Source of the DNA: Bradyrhizobium sp. | Lineage (GTDB): Bacteria; Pseudomonadota; Alphaproteobacteria; Rhizobiales; Xanthobacteraceae | Direction: 5' to 3' | Assembly (NCBI RefSeq): GCF_004799405.1 | Contig: NZ_SSMW01000117.1 | Location: forward strand, 1-43,266 | Length of the DNA stretch: 43,266 nt | Shown: positions 24,833 through 34,972 of the stretch, in pieces | Layout of the letters: each line of letters begins with the position of its first letter | How positions within the stretch are numbered: the first letter of the stretch is position 1 | Program-made: the position numbers and the translations under genes | The notes under the pieces: generated by a model | Database searches by the model: none | What the model was told of the DNA's origin: nothing | What the model saw: the letters and a program-made list of their open reading frames with translations, nothing else

Positions 24833-25863
24833 GCGGCAGCGCTCCATGCAAAGTCGTCGAACGCATCTTCCAGCGACCGATGCACGCCGTGCGGATCCTC
24901 CGACGTCAGAACCTTTTGCCGCCAGGTCTTGAGCGTCAGCACCGGCGCGCAGCTATATTGTGCCGCGACCTCGAGCGCCCAGCCGAGATGCTTGCGCGCA
25001 TGGCGAAGGCCGATACGCAATCCGTAGTGACCGCAGACTTCATCATAGAGCGTGCGGATATAGCCGAGTTGTTCTGCCAGCGACGGCGCGGCTTCGACGA
25101 TGCCGGTTTCGATGCGGCGCCCGATCTGGCCGGGCAGCCATGGCTGGCCCTGCGCGCCGCGTCCCACCATGACCGCGTCGGCGCCCGACATCCGCAGCGC
25201 GGCCACGGCTTTCTCGAATGACGTGATATCGCCGTTGACCACCAGTGGAATATCAATCGCATCCTTGACGGCACGCACCGCGCCCCAGTCGGCATCGCCC
25301 TTGTAGAACTGGCAACGCGTGCGGCCATGCACCGAAATCAATTGCACGCCGGCGGCTTCCGCGCGGCGCGCCAGTTCCGGCGCGTTGCGGGAGTGATCGT
25401 CCCAACCGAGCCGCATCTTCAGCGTCACCGGCACTTTCACGGCCGCGACCGTCGCCTCGATCAATTTCAAGGCGTGATCGAGATCGCGCATCAATGCCGA
25501 ACCGGATTGACCGCCCGTCACGTGGCGCGCCGGACAGCCCATGTTGATATCGATAATTTCGGCGCCGGATGCCTCGGCAATCCGCGCACCTTCCGCCATC
25601 CATCGCACTTCACAGCCCGCGAGCTGCACGACATGCGGGCCTATTCCGGTCGCTTCGCAGCGCAGCCGTGACATCGGGCGGCCGTTGACGAGATCATCGC
25701 TGGCGGTCATCTCGGAAACCACCAGCCCGGCGCCGAGGGCTGCCGACAGACGCCGAAAGGGGGCATCGGTGACACCCGACATCGGCGCGAGAAAGACCCG
25801 GTTGGCGACCCCAATATCGCCTATTTTCAAAGGCTTAGGTCGAGAGGATTCCGAGCCTGTCAC
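24829..25863 (-). CDS. dusB: tRNA-dihydrouridine synthase DusB (NifR3)
   Basis: The 344-residue flavoenzyme has the FMN-barrel start [15 protein letters not shown], and [21 protein letters not shown] with the catalytic Cys in [19 protein letters not shown] and VNGDI, with [10 protein letters not shown], supply FMN and tRNA contacts. It reduces particular uridines in tRNA to dihydrouridine. It is the first gene of the nifR3-ntrB-ntrC operon, with its stop overlapping the ntrB start. The 246 bases upstream (25864-26109) are shared with the divergent ispDF and must hold promoters for both. Confidence 0.97.
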   Translation of the reverse strand: MTGSESSRPKPLKIGDIGVANRVFLAPMSGVTDAPFRRLSAALGAGLVVSEMTASDDLVNGRPMSRLRCEATGIGPHVVQLAGCEVRWMAEGARIAEASGAEIIDINMGCPARHVTGGQSGSALMRDLDHALKLIEATVAAVKVPVTLKMRLGWDDHSRNAPELARRAEAAGVQLISVHGRTRCQFYKGDADWGAVRAVKDAIDIPLVVNGDITSFEKAVAALRMSGADAVMVGRGAQGQPWLPGQIGRRIETGIVEAAPSLAEQLGYIRTLYDEVCGHYGLRIGLRHARKHLGWALEVAAQYSCAPVLTLKTWRQKVLTSEDPHGVHRSLEDAFDDFAWSAAA

Positions 25864-26109
25864 GGACTTCTCATGTTTCTGGCAGACGCCTCATCGCGGC
25901 TGCCGGGTCCTATTCTGAGCACAAATCTTGTGCAGTCAAGCTGCATGCCTACAGTTTAGACAGTTCTGGCAATCTTGCAAGTGCAGTGCAACAAATTATC
26001 CTTTTCCCACAGCTATTGGGAATCGTTCTGTTTTTAACCTGTCGTCATGATATGGGCAGTGCGCGAGCAAACCAGCGCTTCCCCCTGAATCATCAGCAAT
26101 TTTAGCCTC

Positions 26110-27321
26110 ATGCCCAAACCAGAACGGACTGCAGCCATCCTTGTCGCAGCCGGACGCGGGCTTAGGGCCGGCTCGGGCGGGCCGAAGCAATATCGTTCGA
26201 TCGGGGGGCAGACCGTGATCTTCCGGGCGATGGAGCCGTTTTGCCGTCATCCACAGATCTTTGCGGTGCAGCCGGTCCTCAATCCCGACGACACCAACAT
26301 GTTCAACGATGCCGTCAGCAGTTTGCGCCACGCGCCGCCCGCAACTGGCGGGGCGACCCGCCAGGATTCCGTGCGCGCCGGACTCGAAGCGCTCGCCAGC
26401 CAAAAGCCTGACATCGTCCTGATTCATGACGCGGCGCGGCCATTCGTCACGGCGGCGCTGATCTCGCGCGCGATCGAGGCCGCAGCCCGTACCGGCGCCG
26501 CCGTGCCTGCGATTGCCGTCACCGATACCATCAAGCTGATCGGAGAGACTGGCAACGTCGAGGCCACGCCCGAGCGCGCGCGGCTGCGAATAGCGCAGAC
26601 ACCGCAGGCCTTCCGGTTCGACGTCATTCTCGACGCCCATCGCCGCGCCGCGCGCGAGCGCCGCAGCGACTTCACCGACGACGCGGCGCTGGCGGAATGG
26701 GCGGGATTGACGGTAGCGACCTTTGAAGGCGATCCTGCCAACATGAAGTTGACGACCCCGGAAGATTTCGTTCGCGAAGAGGCCCGTCTCGGCGCGGCGC
26801 TGGGCGATGTCAGGACCGGAAGCGGCTACGACGTCCATGCCTTTGGCGACGGCGATCATGTGATGATCTGCGGCGTTCGCGTGCCGCACACCAGAGGTTT
26901 TCTCGCGCATTCCGACGGCGACGTCGGCCTCCATGCGCTGGTCGATGCCATCCTCGGCGCGCTGGCGGATGGCGATATCGGTTCGCATTTTCCGCCCAGC
27001 GATCCCAAGTGGAAGGGAGCGGCATCGGATCTGTTCCTGAAATACGCCGTCGATCGCGTCACCGCGCGCGGCGGACGCATCGCACATCTCGACGTGACCT
27101 TGATTTGCGAACGTCCGAAGATCGGCCCGCACCGCGACGCCATGCGGGCGCGGATCGCCGAAATTACTGGCCTTGCGCTGTCGCGCGTGGCGGTCAAGGC
27201 AACCACCAGCGAGCGGCTCGGATTTACGGGCCGCGAGGAAGGCATCGCGGCGACCGCGACCGCCACCATCCGCCTGCCCTGGGGTGACAAAGGCTGCGGC
27301 GACAAAGGCTGGAGCGACTGA
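26110..27321 (+). CDS. ispDF: bifunctional IspD/IspF (MEP isoprenoid pathway)
   Basis: The 403-residue fusion has IspD first (about 1-232): [21 protein letters not shown] binds CTP, and IHDAARPFV is the IspD signature. IspF follows (about 235-395) with [15 protein letters not shown], whose Asp and His bind Zn2+, then [26 protein letters not shown]. IspD makes CDP-methylerythritol and IspF makes the cyclodiphosphate, two non-adjacent steps of the MEP pathway. The fusion is common in alphaproteobacteria. The C-terminus ends with a duplicated GDKG(C/W) tail. The next gene starts 1 base after the stop, so they are probably cotranscribed. Confidence 0.97.
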   Translation: MPKPERTAAILVAAGRGLRAGSGGPKQYRSIGGQTVIFRAMEPFCRHPQIFAVQPVLNPDDTNMFNDAVSSLRHAPPATGGATRQDSVRAGLEALASQKPDIVLIHDAARPFVTAALISRAIEAAARTGAAVPAIAVTDTIKLIGETGNVEATPERARLRIAQTPQAFRFDVILDAHRRAARERRSDFTDDAALAEWAGLTVATFEGDPANMKLTTPEDFVREEARLGAALGDVRTGSGYDVHAFGDGDHVMICGVRVPHTRGFLAHSDGDVGLHALVDAILGALADGDIGSHFPPSDPKWKGAASDLFLKYAVDRVTARGGRIAHLDVTLICERPKIGPHRDAMRARIAEITGLALSRVAVKATTSERLGFTGREEGIAATATATIRLPWGDKGCGDKGWSD

Positions 27322-27322
27322 C

Positions 27323-27925
27323 ATGAGCGGCAGCGACGCCCGCGCCCTCTCCCGCTCGCTGCTCGATCTGTGCCGGATGCGCAAGCTAACCATCGCGACC
27401 GCGGAATCCTGTACCGGGGGCCTGGCTGCCGGCGCGCTGACCGATATTCCCGGCTCCTCCGATGTGATCGACCGCGGCTTCGTGACCTATTCCGATGACG
27501 CCAAGCGCGCGATGCTTGGCGTCAAGGCTTCCACGCTCCAGACCTTCGGCGCGGTCAGCAAGGAAACCGCCACCGCGATGGCGATCGGCGCGCTGGAGAA
27601 AGCCGGTGTCGATCTGGCGGTCTCCATTACCGGCATCGCCGGACCCGGAGGTGCTACGCCCGGCAAGCCGGTCGGCCTCGTGCATTTTGCCGTCGCGGCC
27701 CGCGACGGCCGGATTTTGCACCGCGAATGCCGCTTCGGCGCGATCGGCCGCAGCGCCGTGCGCCAGCGTTCCGTCGTTGAGGCGCTGCGCATGCTCATGG
27801 AACTGGCGCGCGGCCCGCAGGCGCCCGCCAAGCCGCGCCGCGAGGCCGCCAGCCGGTTGCGTCCGCGCGTGGCGCGAACCCCCCGCCGCAGCCCGGTCAA
27901 GCGAAGGCGGCCGCCAAGGTCGTGA
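27323..27925 (+). CDS. CinA C-terminal-domain protein, nicotinamide-nucleotide amidohydrolase (PncC-like)
   Basis: The 200-residue protein has TIATAESCTGGLAAGALTD (about 26-44), with the catalytic Ser in ESCTGG, and VSITGIAGPGG (about 101-111), both signatures of the CinA C-terminal domain. The enzyme deamidates NMN to nicotinic acid mononucleotide in NAD salvage. The last about 45 residues are a strongly basic Arg/Pro/Lys tail with no family counterpart that I recognise. It starts directly behind ispDF, an arrangement I recall in related genomes. It converges with the ratA-like gene, with 14 bases between stops. Confidence 0.92.
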   Translation: MSGSDARALSRSLLDLCRMRKLTIATAESCTGGLAAGALTDIPGSSDVIDRGFVTYSDDAKRAMLGVKASTLQTFGAVSKETATAMAIGALEKAGVDLAVSITGIAGPGGATPGKPVGLVHFAVAARDGRILHRECRFGAIGRSAVRQRSVVEALRMLMELARGPQAPAKPRREAASRLRPRVARTPRRSPVKRRRPPRS

Positions 27926-27939
27926 GGCAATACCAGTCG

Positions 27940-28425
27940 TCACCTCAGGGATGATGCTCTATTTGAGGCACCATCTTTTCCATAAACCGCATCGGCGCGC
28001 TTTTCGAACGCGGCGGCAAATCGCTGAAACGCGGCGTCGAACATCGTTCCCATCAGCATCGCCAGCATCCGACTCTTGAACTCGTAGGCGAGAAAAAGCC
28101 CGACGTCGCAGGCGCCGTCCGATTTCGGCTCGAACGACCAGCGGTTCTCCAGGTTGCTGAACGGTCCCTGCAGGTACTCGACCAAAATCTTCAGGTTGGG
28201 ACGGTCCAGCGTCACCCGGCTGGTGAAGGCTTCGCGCACCAGCTTGAATGCCACCGTCATGTCGGCGATCACGATTTCGGTGCCGTCGGGCTTGGGCGTG
28301 CGCTGGCGTATCTTCAGCGAACTGCACAGCGGTACGAACTCGGGATAGCGCTCGACATCGGCGACCAGGTCGAACATCTGCTGCGCGGTGTGAAGAACCC
28401 GGCGCTTGCTGGAGAATTTCGGCAT
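27940..28425 (-). CDS. RatA/Coq10-family START-like protein
   Basis: The 161-residue protein begins KRRVLHTAQQMFDLVADVERYPEFVPLCSSLKI, the standard N-terminus of the polyketide-cyclase/START-like Coq10-RatA family. It continues with FTSRVTLDRPNLKILVEYLQGPFSNLENRWSF. Family members bind ubiquinone or related lipids and support respiration; E. coli RatA has been reported to act on ribosome assembly. In alphaproteobacteria a quinone-binding role is more likely. It starts 8 bases after the lipA stop on the same strand, so it is probably in an operon with it. Confidence 0.92.
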   Translation of the reverse strand: MPKFSSKRRVLHTAQQMFDLVADVERYPEFVPLCSSLKIRQRTPKPDGTEIVIADMTVAFKLVREAFTSRVTLDRPNLKILVEYLQGPFSNLENRWSFEPKSDGACDVGLFLAYEFKSRMLAMLMGTMFDAAFQRFAAAFEKRADAVYGKDGASNRASSLR

Positions 28426-28433
28426 CTGAGGCT

Positions 28434-29393
28434 CTAGCGCGACAACGCGGCGCGCGCCGCCCGCAGCCTGGCAAAATCATCGCCGGCGTGATGCGACGAG
28501 CGCGTCAGCGGGCTCGCCGACACCATCAGGAAGCCCTTGGTGTAGGCGACCTTTTCGTAGCCCGAAAATTCGTCCGGCGGCACATAGCGCATCACAGCGT
28601 GATGCTTGCGGGTCGGCTGCAGGTACTGGCCGATGGTCAGGAAATCCACATCCGCCGAGCGCAGGTCGTCCATCACCTGCAGCACTTCGTGTCGCTCTTC
28701 GCCGAGGCCGACCATGATGCCGGACTTGGTGAAAATGGCGGGATCGATTTCCTTGACCCGCTGCAGCAACCGGACCGAATGGAAGTAGCGCGCGCCCGGG
28801 CGGACGTTGAGATAATGCGACGGCACCGTTTCCAGGTTGTGGTTGAAGACATCGGGCCTGGCCGCCACCACCAGTTCCAGCGCGCCGTCTTTGCGCAGGA
28901 AATCCGGCGTCAGGATCTCGATGGTCGTTGCCGGGCAGCGCGCGCGGATGGCGCGAATGGTTTGCGCGAAATGTTCCGCTCCGCCGTCGGCGAGATCGTC
29001 GCGATCGACCGAGGTAATCACGATATGGCTGAGCCCGAGCTTGAAGGTGGCTTCGGCGACGTGCTCCGGCTCGCTGGCATCGAGCGCTCCGGGCATCCCG
29101 GTCTTGACGTTGCAGAAGGCGCAGGCGCGGGTGCAGGTATCGCCCATGATCATGAAGGTGGCGTGCTTGTTGTCCCAGCACTCGCCGATGTTCGGGCAGC
29201 CCGCCTCCTCGCATACCGTGACCAGGCCGTTTTCCTTGACGATCTTGCGGGTGTCGGCATAGCCGCGCGAATTCGGCGCGCGCACCCTGATCCAGTCCGG
29301 CTTCGGCGGCGACAGCGCGTCCGGCCGGTTCACCTTTTCGGGGTGACGCGGGCGCAGCGGCGTGGCTGAAACGGTATCGACGACGACGACCAT
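28434..29393 (-). CDS. lipA: lipoyl synthase LipA
   Basis: The 319-residue radical SAM enzyme has an N-terminal auxiliary cluster motif, [13 protein letters not shown]. The SAM-cluster motif [10 protein letters not shown] follows (Cys-x3-Cys-x2-Cys). Near the C-terminus is the conserved RSSHHA, whose Ser ligates the auxiliary cluster. It inserts two sulfurs into octanoyl groups on E2 or H proteins. The segment [24 protein letters not shown] is typical. The start at ATG 29393 gives a normal length. It diverges from the DNA glycosylase gene, with an 84-base gap. Confidence 0.97.
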   Translation of the reverse strand: MVVVVDTVSATPLRPRHPEKVNRPDALSPPKPDWIRVRAPNSRGYADTRKIVKENGLVTVCEEAGCPNIGECWDNKHATFMIMGDTCTRACAFCNVKTGMPGALDASEPEHVAEATFKLGLSHIVITSVDRDDLADGGAEHFAQTIRAIRARCPATTIEILTPDFLRKDGALELVVAARPDVFNHNLETVPSHYLNVRPGARYFHSVRLLQRVKEIDPAIFTKSGIMVGLGEERHEVLQVMDDLRSADVDFLTIGQYLQPTRKHHAVMRYVPPDEFSGYEKVAYTKGFLMVSASPLTRSSHHAGDDFARLRAARAALSR

Positions 29394-29477
29394 GGAGAAT
29401 CCGTGTCTGAGAGGCTCTAGCTAATCCGGTGGACCGAAAACCGCAACCGCTCGCCTTGCTTCGCACCACGCTTTAGC

Positions 29478-30092
29478 ATGCCGGCTGGAATGGCTCAAAA
29501 CCGCACACCGGACGCGCCAAGGCTCGGCAAGCCGCTGAAACGCGCCTTGTTTGGCCGCAGCGTTCATGCAGTAGCCCCCGACCTGATCGGCGCGACGCTG
29601 CTGGTAAACGGCGTCGGCGGCATCATCGTCGAACTCGAGGCCTATCATCACACCGATCCGGCCGCGCATTCGTTCAATGGGCCGACGCCACGGAACATGG
29701 TGATGTTTGGACCGCCCGGCTTCAGCTACGTCTATCGCTCCTATGGCATCCACTGGTGCGTCAACTTCGTCTGCGAAAAGGAAGGCTCCGCCAGCGCAGT
29801 GCTGATCCGCGCCTTGCAGCCGACCCATGGAATTGCCGCGATGCGCCGGCGGCGCGGACTGCACGACGAGCGCTCACTGTGCTCGGGTCCGGGCAAACTG
29901 TGCGAAGCGCTCGGGATCACCATCAAACAGAGCGCACTGCCGCTCGACGTGCCGCCGTTCGCGCTGCATGCGCGGACCGGCAAGATTGAGGTCATCACAG
30001 GCGTTCGGATCGGGATTACCAAGGCCGTGGATTTTCCCTGGCGATATGGGCTGAAGGGATCGAAATTCCTGAGCAAGCCGTTTCCGGATTAG
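29478..30092 (+). CDS. DNA-3-methyladenine glycosylase (AAG/MPG family)
   Basis: The 204-residue product has the MPG-family core: [24 protein letters not shown] sequence (about 52-72) holding the catalytic Glu and Tyr region, then [28 protein letters not shown] (about 73-100) and [11 protein letters not shown]. It removes alkylated purines, starting base-excision repair. An in-frame ATG at 29490 is an equally possible start. It is monocistronic and followed by 700 bases of non-coding, repeat-like DNA. Confidence 0.95.
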   Translation: MPAGMAQNRTPDAPRLGKPLKRALFGRSVHAVAPDLIGATLLVNGVGGIIVELEAYHHTDPAAHSFNGPTPRNMVMFGPPGFSYVYRSYGIHWCVNFVCEKEGSASAVLIRALQPTHGIAAMRRRRGLHDERSLCSGPGKLCEALGITIKQSALPLDVPPFALHARTGKIEVITGVRIGITKAVDFPWRYGLKGSKFLSKPFPD

Positions 30093-30793
30093 CGCGGATT
30101 GCGTCATCGCTTGGCGCATTGTCGTCCTGCCTCTCAACGTCGTTCCTGCGAGCGCAGGAACCCATACGCCGCGGCCTCTCGGTTCAATCATCGGCCGCTC
30201 TGGAATACTGGATCGCCCGCTTTCGCGGGCGATGACGAGAAGATACATTTCTCCATTCCCGCGGCGCGATGCGTCCGGGTTATGCCTATTGGTTTCGCCC
30301 AAAGAGGGCGTGGGGAATGCCGGGCGCCCAATGCACCCGCAGCCCGGCAGGGCAGAAAAACAAGCCTTGCCGGTAACAGTCACCACAGGTCCACCGGATC
30401 ATCCCGGCATTCCCGCACGCGAATGGTTTTAACGAGTTCCTTCGGGCTCTCCCCGGTGATCGGGCTTTCTTGTCACCGTCGCCAGCGAAGTTGCCTCCAC
30501 TGACTTGACGCCGGCGTCGAGGCGTCAGGACCACACGACTTCATCGTCCGCATCAGCGCCGTTCGTCAAAAGCGCCATCCGCGTCCATCGCATCCCGCCC
30601 CGCGTCCGTGACGATCGCGAGCGCCCCTTTGGGGGACGAGACGAGATAGATATGAACTGATTTGGTTGTTCTGCAAATCAGAATCTTTTTGCAAGGGCGC
30701 TTGACAGTTAGAACAACGCGCCCTTGCTGATTTGCCCGTCGGGTTACCAGGCAGAGCGTTCGATGCCCTGAACCTAGTCCCGCATGAAACGGG
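30093..30793. repeat. 700-base non-coding region resembling dispersed rhizobial intergenic repeat
   Basis: No reading frame here has family sequence or good codon use. I recognise, from memory of Bradyrhizobium intergenic DNA, the run around 30400-30640 with 'gggctctccccggtgatcgg' and 'cccgccccgcgtccgtgacg'. Inside are clear hairpins: gttcctgcg/cgcaggaac at 30142-30161, and atcgcccgc/gcgggcgat at 30212-30233. A nested palindrome lies at 30673-30735. It is probably a decayed mobile or dispersed repeat element; copy number must be checked in the full genome. Confidence 0.5.
30673..30735. repeat. nested perfect inverted repeats
   Basis: The outer arms gcaaatcag (30673-30681) and ctgatttgc (30727-30735) are perfect 9-base inverses. 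The inner arms gcaagggcgc (30691-30700) and gcgcccttgc (30718-30727) are perfect 10-base inverses with a 17-base loop. The two pairs share base 30727. This gives a long hairpin with one bulged side, located 58 bases beyond the methyltransferase stop, so it could be a transcription end or a repeat terminus. Confidence 0.7.
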
Positions 30794-31639
30794 CTAGCTG
30801 CTGTTTTGTGCCCGGACGACGTGACCGCCCGGTCCGACCCTGACGCCTTGTTTCAAGTGCCCGTAGAAACGTTCCGAGAGTCCGGCAATTCCGAGATCTT
30901 CGACGGTCCGGAATCCCTTGCTGCGCAGCAACTCGGTGAGTTCAACCGGATCGAACAGGCTGAGCCATGGCTCGCCCCGCGCCGCCGCGCTTTCCGCAAT
31001 GGCCATGATGACGGCGCGGCGATCGGCCGGGTAGTTTTCGAACGGCTCGGCGTAGTCGAACACGACTTCCGATTCCGGCACGCCGGCGATGAAATCCAGC
31101 GTCGAGGCGACCGCCTCGCGCGTCAGATACATCGCAACACCGAGCCACTGGAAGAATGCAGGGCGATCGGGCAGGAAACCGGCCGCCATCAATCCCTCGG
31201 CGAGACTCTGCCGCTCGAAATCGACCGGAGCGAAAGTCAGCGACGATGGGATCGCAAGCCCGGCCTGCGCCAGGCTCTCCCGCTTCCACGCCTGCGTGGC
31301 CGGGTAATCGACCTCGAACACGCGAACACCGCGGCCGGCATACGGGTTGCGCAGCGAGAACGTATCTAGGCCCGCACCCAGCACCACAATCTGGCGCACC
31401 CCGCGTGCGACGCAGGCCGCAAGCGTATCCTCGGAAAACCGGCTGCGCGCGGCGATGAACAGACGCATCGGCCGCAGCGACGGATCGGCGGCTATGGCAT
31501 CGCGCGTCGCCCGGGCTTCGTCGTCGAGAATTTCCTGGGCGAATGGATCGCTGAAGATCGTGCCACCGTCCTCGGTTTGATGAATGGCGCGATAGGCGGC
31601 CGCGCCGCGCGCGGTTCGACTGGGCTGGCCCGTTTGCAT
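30794..31639 (-). CDS. class I SAM-dependent methyltransferase (leucine carboxyl methyltransferase-like family)
   Basis: The 281-residue protein matches the family also known as putative O-methyltransferases of the TIGR00027 type. It has YRAIHQTEDGGTIFSDPFA, then the SAM motif VVLGAGLDTFSLRNPYA (about 85-101) with the acidic ribose ligand in VFEVDYPATQAWKRE. Downstream is FFQWLGVAMYLTREAV. Such enzymes methylate small carboxylates or hydroxyls; the substrate is not known. It is downstream of the VOC gene on the same strand, with 9 bases between them, and probably follows valS in one transcript. Confidence 0.9.
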   Translation of the reverse strand: MQTGQPSRTARGAAAYRAIHQTEDGGTIFSDPFAQEILDDEARATRDAIAADPSLRPMRLFIAARSRFSEDTLAACVARGVRQIVVLGAGLDTFSLRNPYAGRGVRVFEVDYPATQAWKRESLAQAGLAIPSSLTFAPVDFERQSLAEGLMAAGFLPDRPAFFQWLGVAMYLTREAVASTLDFIAGVPESEVVFDYAEPFENYPADRRAVIMAIAESAAARGEPWLSLFDPVELTELLRSKGFRTVEDLGIAGLSERFYGHLKQGVRVGPGGHVVRAQNSS

Positions 31640-31648
31640 GGATTTCCC

Positions 31649-32035
31649 TCAGACCGGGCGATGGCAGACGGCTTCGACCCGGTTGCCATCGGGGTCGCGC
31701 AAGAATGCCGCATAATAAGAGGCGTGGTAGCTGCGCAAGCCGGGCGGGCCCTCGTCCGTGCCGCCGTTGGCGACACGGGCGGCCCAGAACTCATCGACCT
31801 CGGTGCGCCATTTCGCCTTGAAGCACCAGTGGCGGCCGAAGGCTTCCTCGGGCTTTGCACCCTTGCGGATCGCGATGTAGGTGCGCTCCGGATGATCCGG
31901 TCGCGCCCGTTCGCCGTAGCCGAGCCAGTCGTCGCGGCGTCCGACCTTGACGACGCCGAGCGCCTTCATGAGCGCATCGTAGAAAGGCTCGGCGGCGGCG
32001 ATGTCCGAAACGGTGATGGTGACATGGTCCAGCAT
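31649..32035 (-). CDS. VOC-family (glyoxalase/dioxygenase fold) protein
   Basis: The 128-residue protein begins LDHVTITVSDIAAAEPFYDALMKALG, the first beta-alpha-beta unit of the vicinal-oxygen-chelate fold, with His4 as a likely metal ligand. It ends SYYAAFLRDPDGNRVEAVCH, the second unit with the conserved DPDGN turn and Glu ligand. The reaction is not predictable within this family (isomerase, dioxygenase, resistance protein). It sits 10 bases after valS and 9 before a methyltransferase on the same strand. Confidence 0.92.
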   Translation of the reverse strand: MLDHVTITVSDIAAAEPFYDALMKALGVVKVGRRDDWLGYGERARPDHPERTYIAIRKGAKPEEAFGRHWCFKAKWRTEVDEFWAARVANGGTDEGPPGLRSYHASYYAAFLRDPDGNRVEAVCHRPV

Positions 32036-32045
32036 CGGTCATCCC

Positions 32046-34910
32046 CTACGCTGCGTTCTTCAGCCGCTCCAGCGCCTCGAGGATCTTGGCTTTCCGCGCC
32101 ACGGCGGCCTCGCGCTTTTCCTTTTCCTCCTCGACGATTTCTTCCGGCGCATTGGCGACGAATTTCTCGTTGCCGAGCTTGGCGTCGACGCGCTTGATAT
32201 CGGCGTCGGCCTTGGCAATTTCCTTGTCGAGCCGGGCCTTCTCGGCGGAAAGGTCGATCACACCTTTCAGCGGCAATGCCGCGACCTCGCCGCGCACCAG
32301 CAGCTGCACCGCGCCTTCCGGCGCGGATGCGGCAAATGAGATGTCTCCGAGCCGCGCCATACGCCTGATCACGTCGTTCCAGCGTTGCGCGCGCTCCCTG
32401 GTTTCAGCGGAGGCACCTGCCAGCACCAGCGGCGTCAGCGTTGCCGGCGGGATGTTCATTTCCGCACGCACCGAGCGGATCGCGGTGACGAGATCGACCA
32501 CCCAGCCGATTTCCGCTTCGGCGGCGGAATCGCTGAAATCGGCAGTATCCAGCGCAGAAAGAACCGGCGGCAGCAGCGCATCGTTGGGCGATGCGGTTGC
32601 CATCAGCGCCAGTTGCTCCGGCGTCAATGGATCGGCTTTGCGTGACCACGGCGCCAGCGCCAGGAGGCCATCGCGCTTTGACGTCACCGCCCAGAGTTCT
32701 TCGGTAATGAAGGGCATGAACGGATGCAGCAATTTAAGAATCTCGTCACGAGCCCACGCCACCATGGCGCGGGTCTCGGTCTTGGGCGCGCCGTCCTCGC
32801 CCATCAGCACGGGTTTTGCGAGTTCGAGATACCAGTCGCAATAGACGTTCCAGACGAAGCGATAGATTGCGTTCGCGGCGTCGTTGAAGCGATAGGCTTC
32901 GATCGCCTCGGTGACCTCGCGGGTGGCGCGCGACGTCTCATGCGCGATCCAGCGGTTCAGCGTCTCTTTCGCCCTCGCCGGATCGAACTCCGGCGGCATC
33001 GCGCAACCGTTCATCTCGGCAAAGCGGCAGGCGTTCCACAGCTTGGTCGCGAAATTGCGATTGGTTTCGACGAGTTGGGACGAGAGCTTGATATCGTGAC
33101 TGTGCGCGGCCCCGCGCGCCAGCGCAAAACGCAGCGCGTCGGCGCCGTAGTCGTCGATGACGCCGAGGGGATCGATGACGTTGCCTTTCGACTTCGACAT
33201 CTTGGCGCCCTTCTCGTCGCGAACCAGGCGGTGAATGTAGACGATAGAAAATGGCGCCTCCTTCATGAAATGAAGACCCATCATCATCATCCGCGCCACC
33301 CAGAAGAAGATGATATCCCATCCGGTGACGAGCACGTCAGTCGGATAGTAACGCTTCACATCGGTGTCGTCGTCGGGCCAGCCCAGCGTCGAGAACGGCC
33401 ACAGCGCCGAGGAGAACCAGGTGTCGAGCACGTCTTCGTCGCGCTTGATAAAGTCGGCGCGTTTTGCCGGATCGAGCGCCATCTCGCGCCCCTGTTCCTG
33501 CGTGATGACTTCCTGCTCGGCGTAATAGCCAAGCGCGTTGCCGACGGCTTCCTCTTCGGTTTCGGCGACGAACACCTTGCCGTCGGGCCCGTACCACGCC
33601 GGAATCTGATGACCCCACCAGAGCTGGCGCGAGATGCACCAGGGCTGGATGTTCTCCATCCACTCGAAGTAGGTTTTCTCCCAGTTCTTCGGCACAAACG
33701 CTGTCGCGCCGCTACGCACCGCCGAGATCGCCGGCTGCGCCAGGGTTTTGGCGTCGACGTACCACTGGTCGGTCAGATAGGGTTCGATGACCGCGCCGGA
33801 ACGATCGCCATGCGGCACCGCATGCGTGTTGGGCTCGATCCTTTCCACGAAGCCGAAATCTTCCAGCCGCGCCACGATCCGCTTGCGCGCGGCGAACCGT
33901 TCGACGCGGTCGAATTCTTCCACGAGCTGCGCCGAGCCTTCCGGCAATCCGCGCAAATAATCCTCGTTGCCGGCAAGCGCCAGACATCCCTCCTGATCGA
34001 GCACGCTGATCTGCGGCAGATTGTGCCGCCGGCCGATCTCGAAATCGTTGAAGTCATGCGCCGGCGTCACCTTCACCGCGCCCGAGCCCTTCTCGGGATC
34101 GGAATATTCGTCAGCGACGATCGGGATTTTGCGTCCCACCAGCGGCAGGATCACGTGCTTGCCGACCAATGCTGCATAACGCTCGTCGTCCGGATGCACC
34201 GCGACCGCGGTATCGCCCAGCATCGTCTCCGGCCGCGTGGTCGCAACCACGATGAAGGTCGAGGAATCTTCGGGATTGAAGGTCTTGCCTTCGAGCGGAT
34301 AGCGCAGATACCACAGGCTGCCCTTGACCTCGACCTGCTGCACTTCGAGATCGGAGATCGCCGTCAGCAGCTTCGGATCCCAGTTCACCAGCCGCTTGTC
34401 CTTGTAGATCAAGCCGTCGCGGTGCAGTGCGACGAACACCTTGATGAGCGCGCGCGACAGGCCTTCGTCCATGGTGAAGCGTTCGCGCGACCAGTCGCAG
34501 GACGCGCCGAGCCGCTTCAACTGATTGACGATGACGCCGCCGCTCTCGGCCTTCCATTGCCAGACCCGCTCGAGGAATTTGGCGCGGCCGATCTGGCGGC
34601 GGTGCTCTTGCCGCTCCGTCAATTGCCGCTCCACCACCATCTGGGTCGCGATCCCGGCGTGATCGGTGCCCGGCTGCCACAGCACGTCGCGGCCGCGCAT
34701 CCGCTCGAACCGGCACAGGATGTCCTGCAGGGTGTTATTGAGCGCGTGCCCCATGTGCAACGAGCCCGTCACGTTCGGTGGCGGGATCACGATGGTGAAG
34801 GGCTTGGCATCGCGGCGTTCGGGGCGTCCGGCCCTGAACGCGCCGGCATCCTCCCAGAGGCGGGACATCCGGGTTTCGATATCGGCGGGCTGGTAGTTTT
34901 TCTCGATCAT
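32046..34910 (-). CDS. valS: valyl-tRNA synthetase
   Basis: The product of about 954 residues starts at ATG 34910 (MIEKNYQPADIE), the usual family N-terminus; a GTG at 34949 would add 13 residues. It has the class I HIGH motif in PPNVTGSLHMGHAL and an editing domain (about 200-400). The KMSKS motif is in GAKMSKSKGNVIDPLG. A C-terminal anticodon-binding domain and coiled-coil arm end in EEKEKREAAVARKAKILEALERL. It charges tRNA-Val and edits threonine mischarging. Length is normal. A palindromic repeat separates it from the popZ-like gene. Confidence 0.98.
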   Translation of the reverse strand: MIEKNYQPADIETRMSRLWEDAGAFRAGRPERRDAKPFTIVIPPPNVTGSLHMGHALNNTLQDILCRFERMRGRDVLWQPGTDHAGIATQMVVERQLTERQEHRRQIGRAKFLERVWQWKAESGGVIVNQLKRLGASCDWSRERFTMDEGLSRALIKVFVALHRDGLIYKDKRLVNWDPKLLTAISDLEVQQVEVKGSLWYLRYPLEGKTFNPEDSSTFIVVATTRPETMLGDTAVAVHPDDERYAALVGKHVILPLVGRKIPIVADEYSDPEKGSGAVKVTPAHDFNDFEIGRRHNLPQISVLDQEGCLALAGNEDYLRGLPEGSAQLVEEFDRVERFAARKRIVARLEDFGFVERIEPNTHAVPHGDRSGAVIEPYLTDQWYVDAKTLAQPAISAVRSGATAFVPKNWEKTYFEWMENIQPWCISRQLWWGHQIPAWYGPDGKVFVAETEEEAVGNALGYYAEQEVITQEQGREMALDPAKRADFIKRDEDVLDTWFSSALWPFSTLGWPDDDTDVKRYYPTDVLVTGWDIIFFWVARMMMMGLHFMKEAPFSIVYIHRLVRDEKGAKMSKSKGNVIDPLGVIDDYGADALRFALARGAAHSHDIKLSSQLVETNRNFATKLWNACRFAEMNGCAMPPEFDPARAKETLNRWIAHETSRATREVTEAIEAYRFNDAANAIYRFVWNVYCDWYLELAKPVLMGEDGAPKTETRAMVAWARDEILKLLHPFMPFITEELWAVTSKRDGLLALAPWSRKADPLTPEQLALMATASPNDALLPPVLSALDTADFSDSAAEAEIGWVVDLVTAIRSVRAEMNIPPATLTPLVLAGASAETRERAQRWNDVIRRMARLGDISFAASAPEGAVQLLVRGEVAALPLKGVIDLSAEKARLDKEIAKADADIKRVDAKLGNEKFVANAPEEIVEEEKEKREAAVARKAKILEALERLKNAA

Positions 34911-34972
34911 TTCAATCAACCGGGGATGTGAGGGGCTAGAAAGCCGCACACGCGCGCCAAGTCAACATGACA

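Noticed and set aside
30099..30534. Several open frames in the region after the DNA glycosylase gene
   Set aside because: No ribosome sites, low-complexity Arg/Pro composition, and overlap with hairpins and repeat-like DNA.
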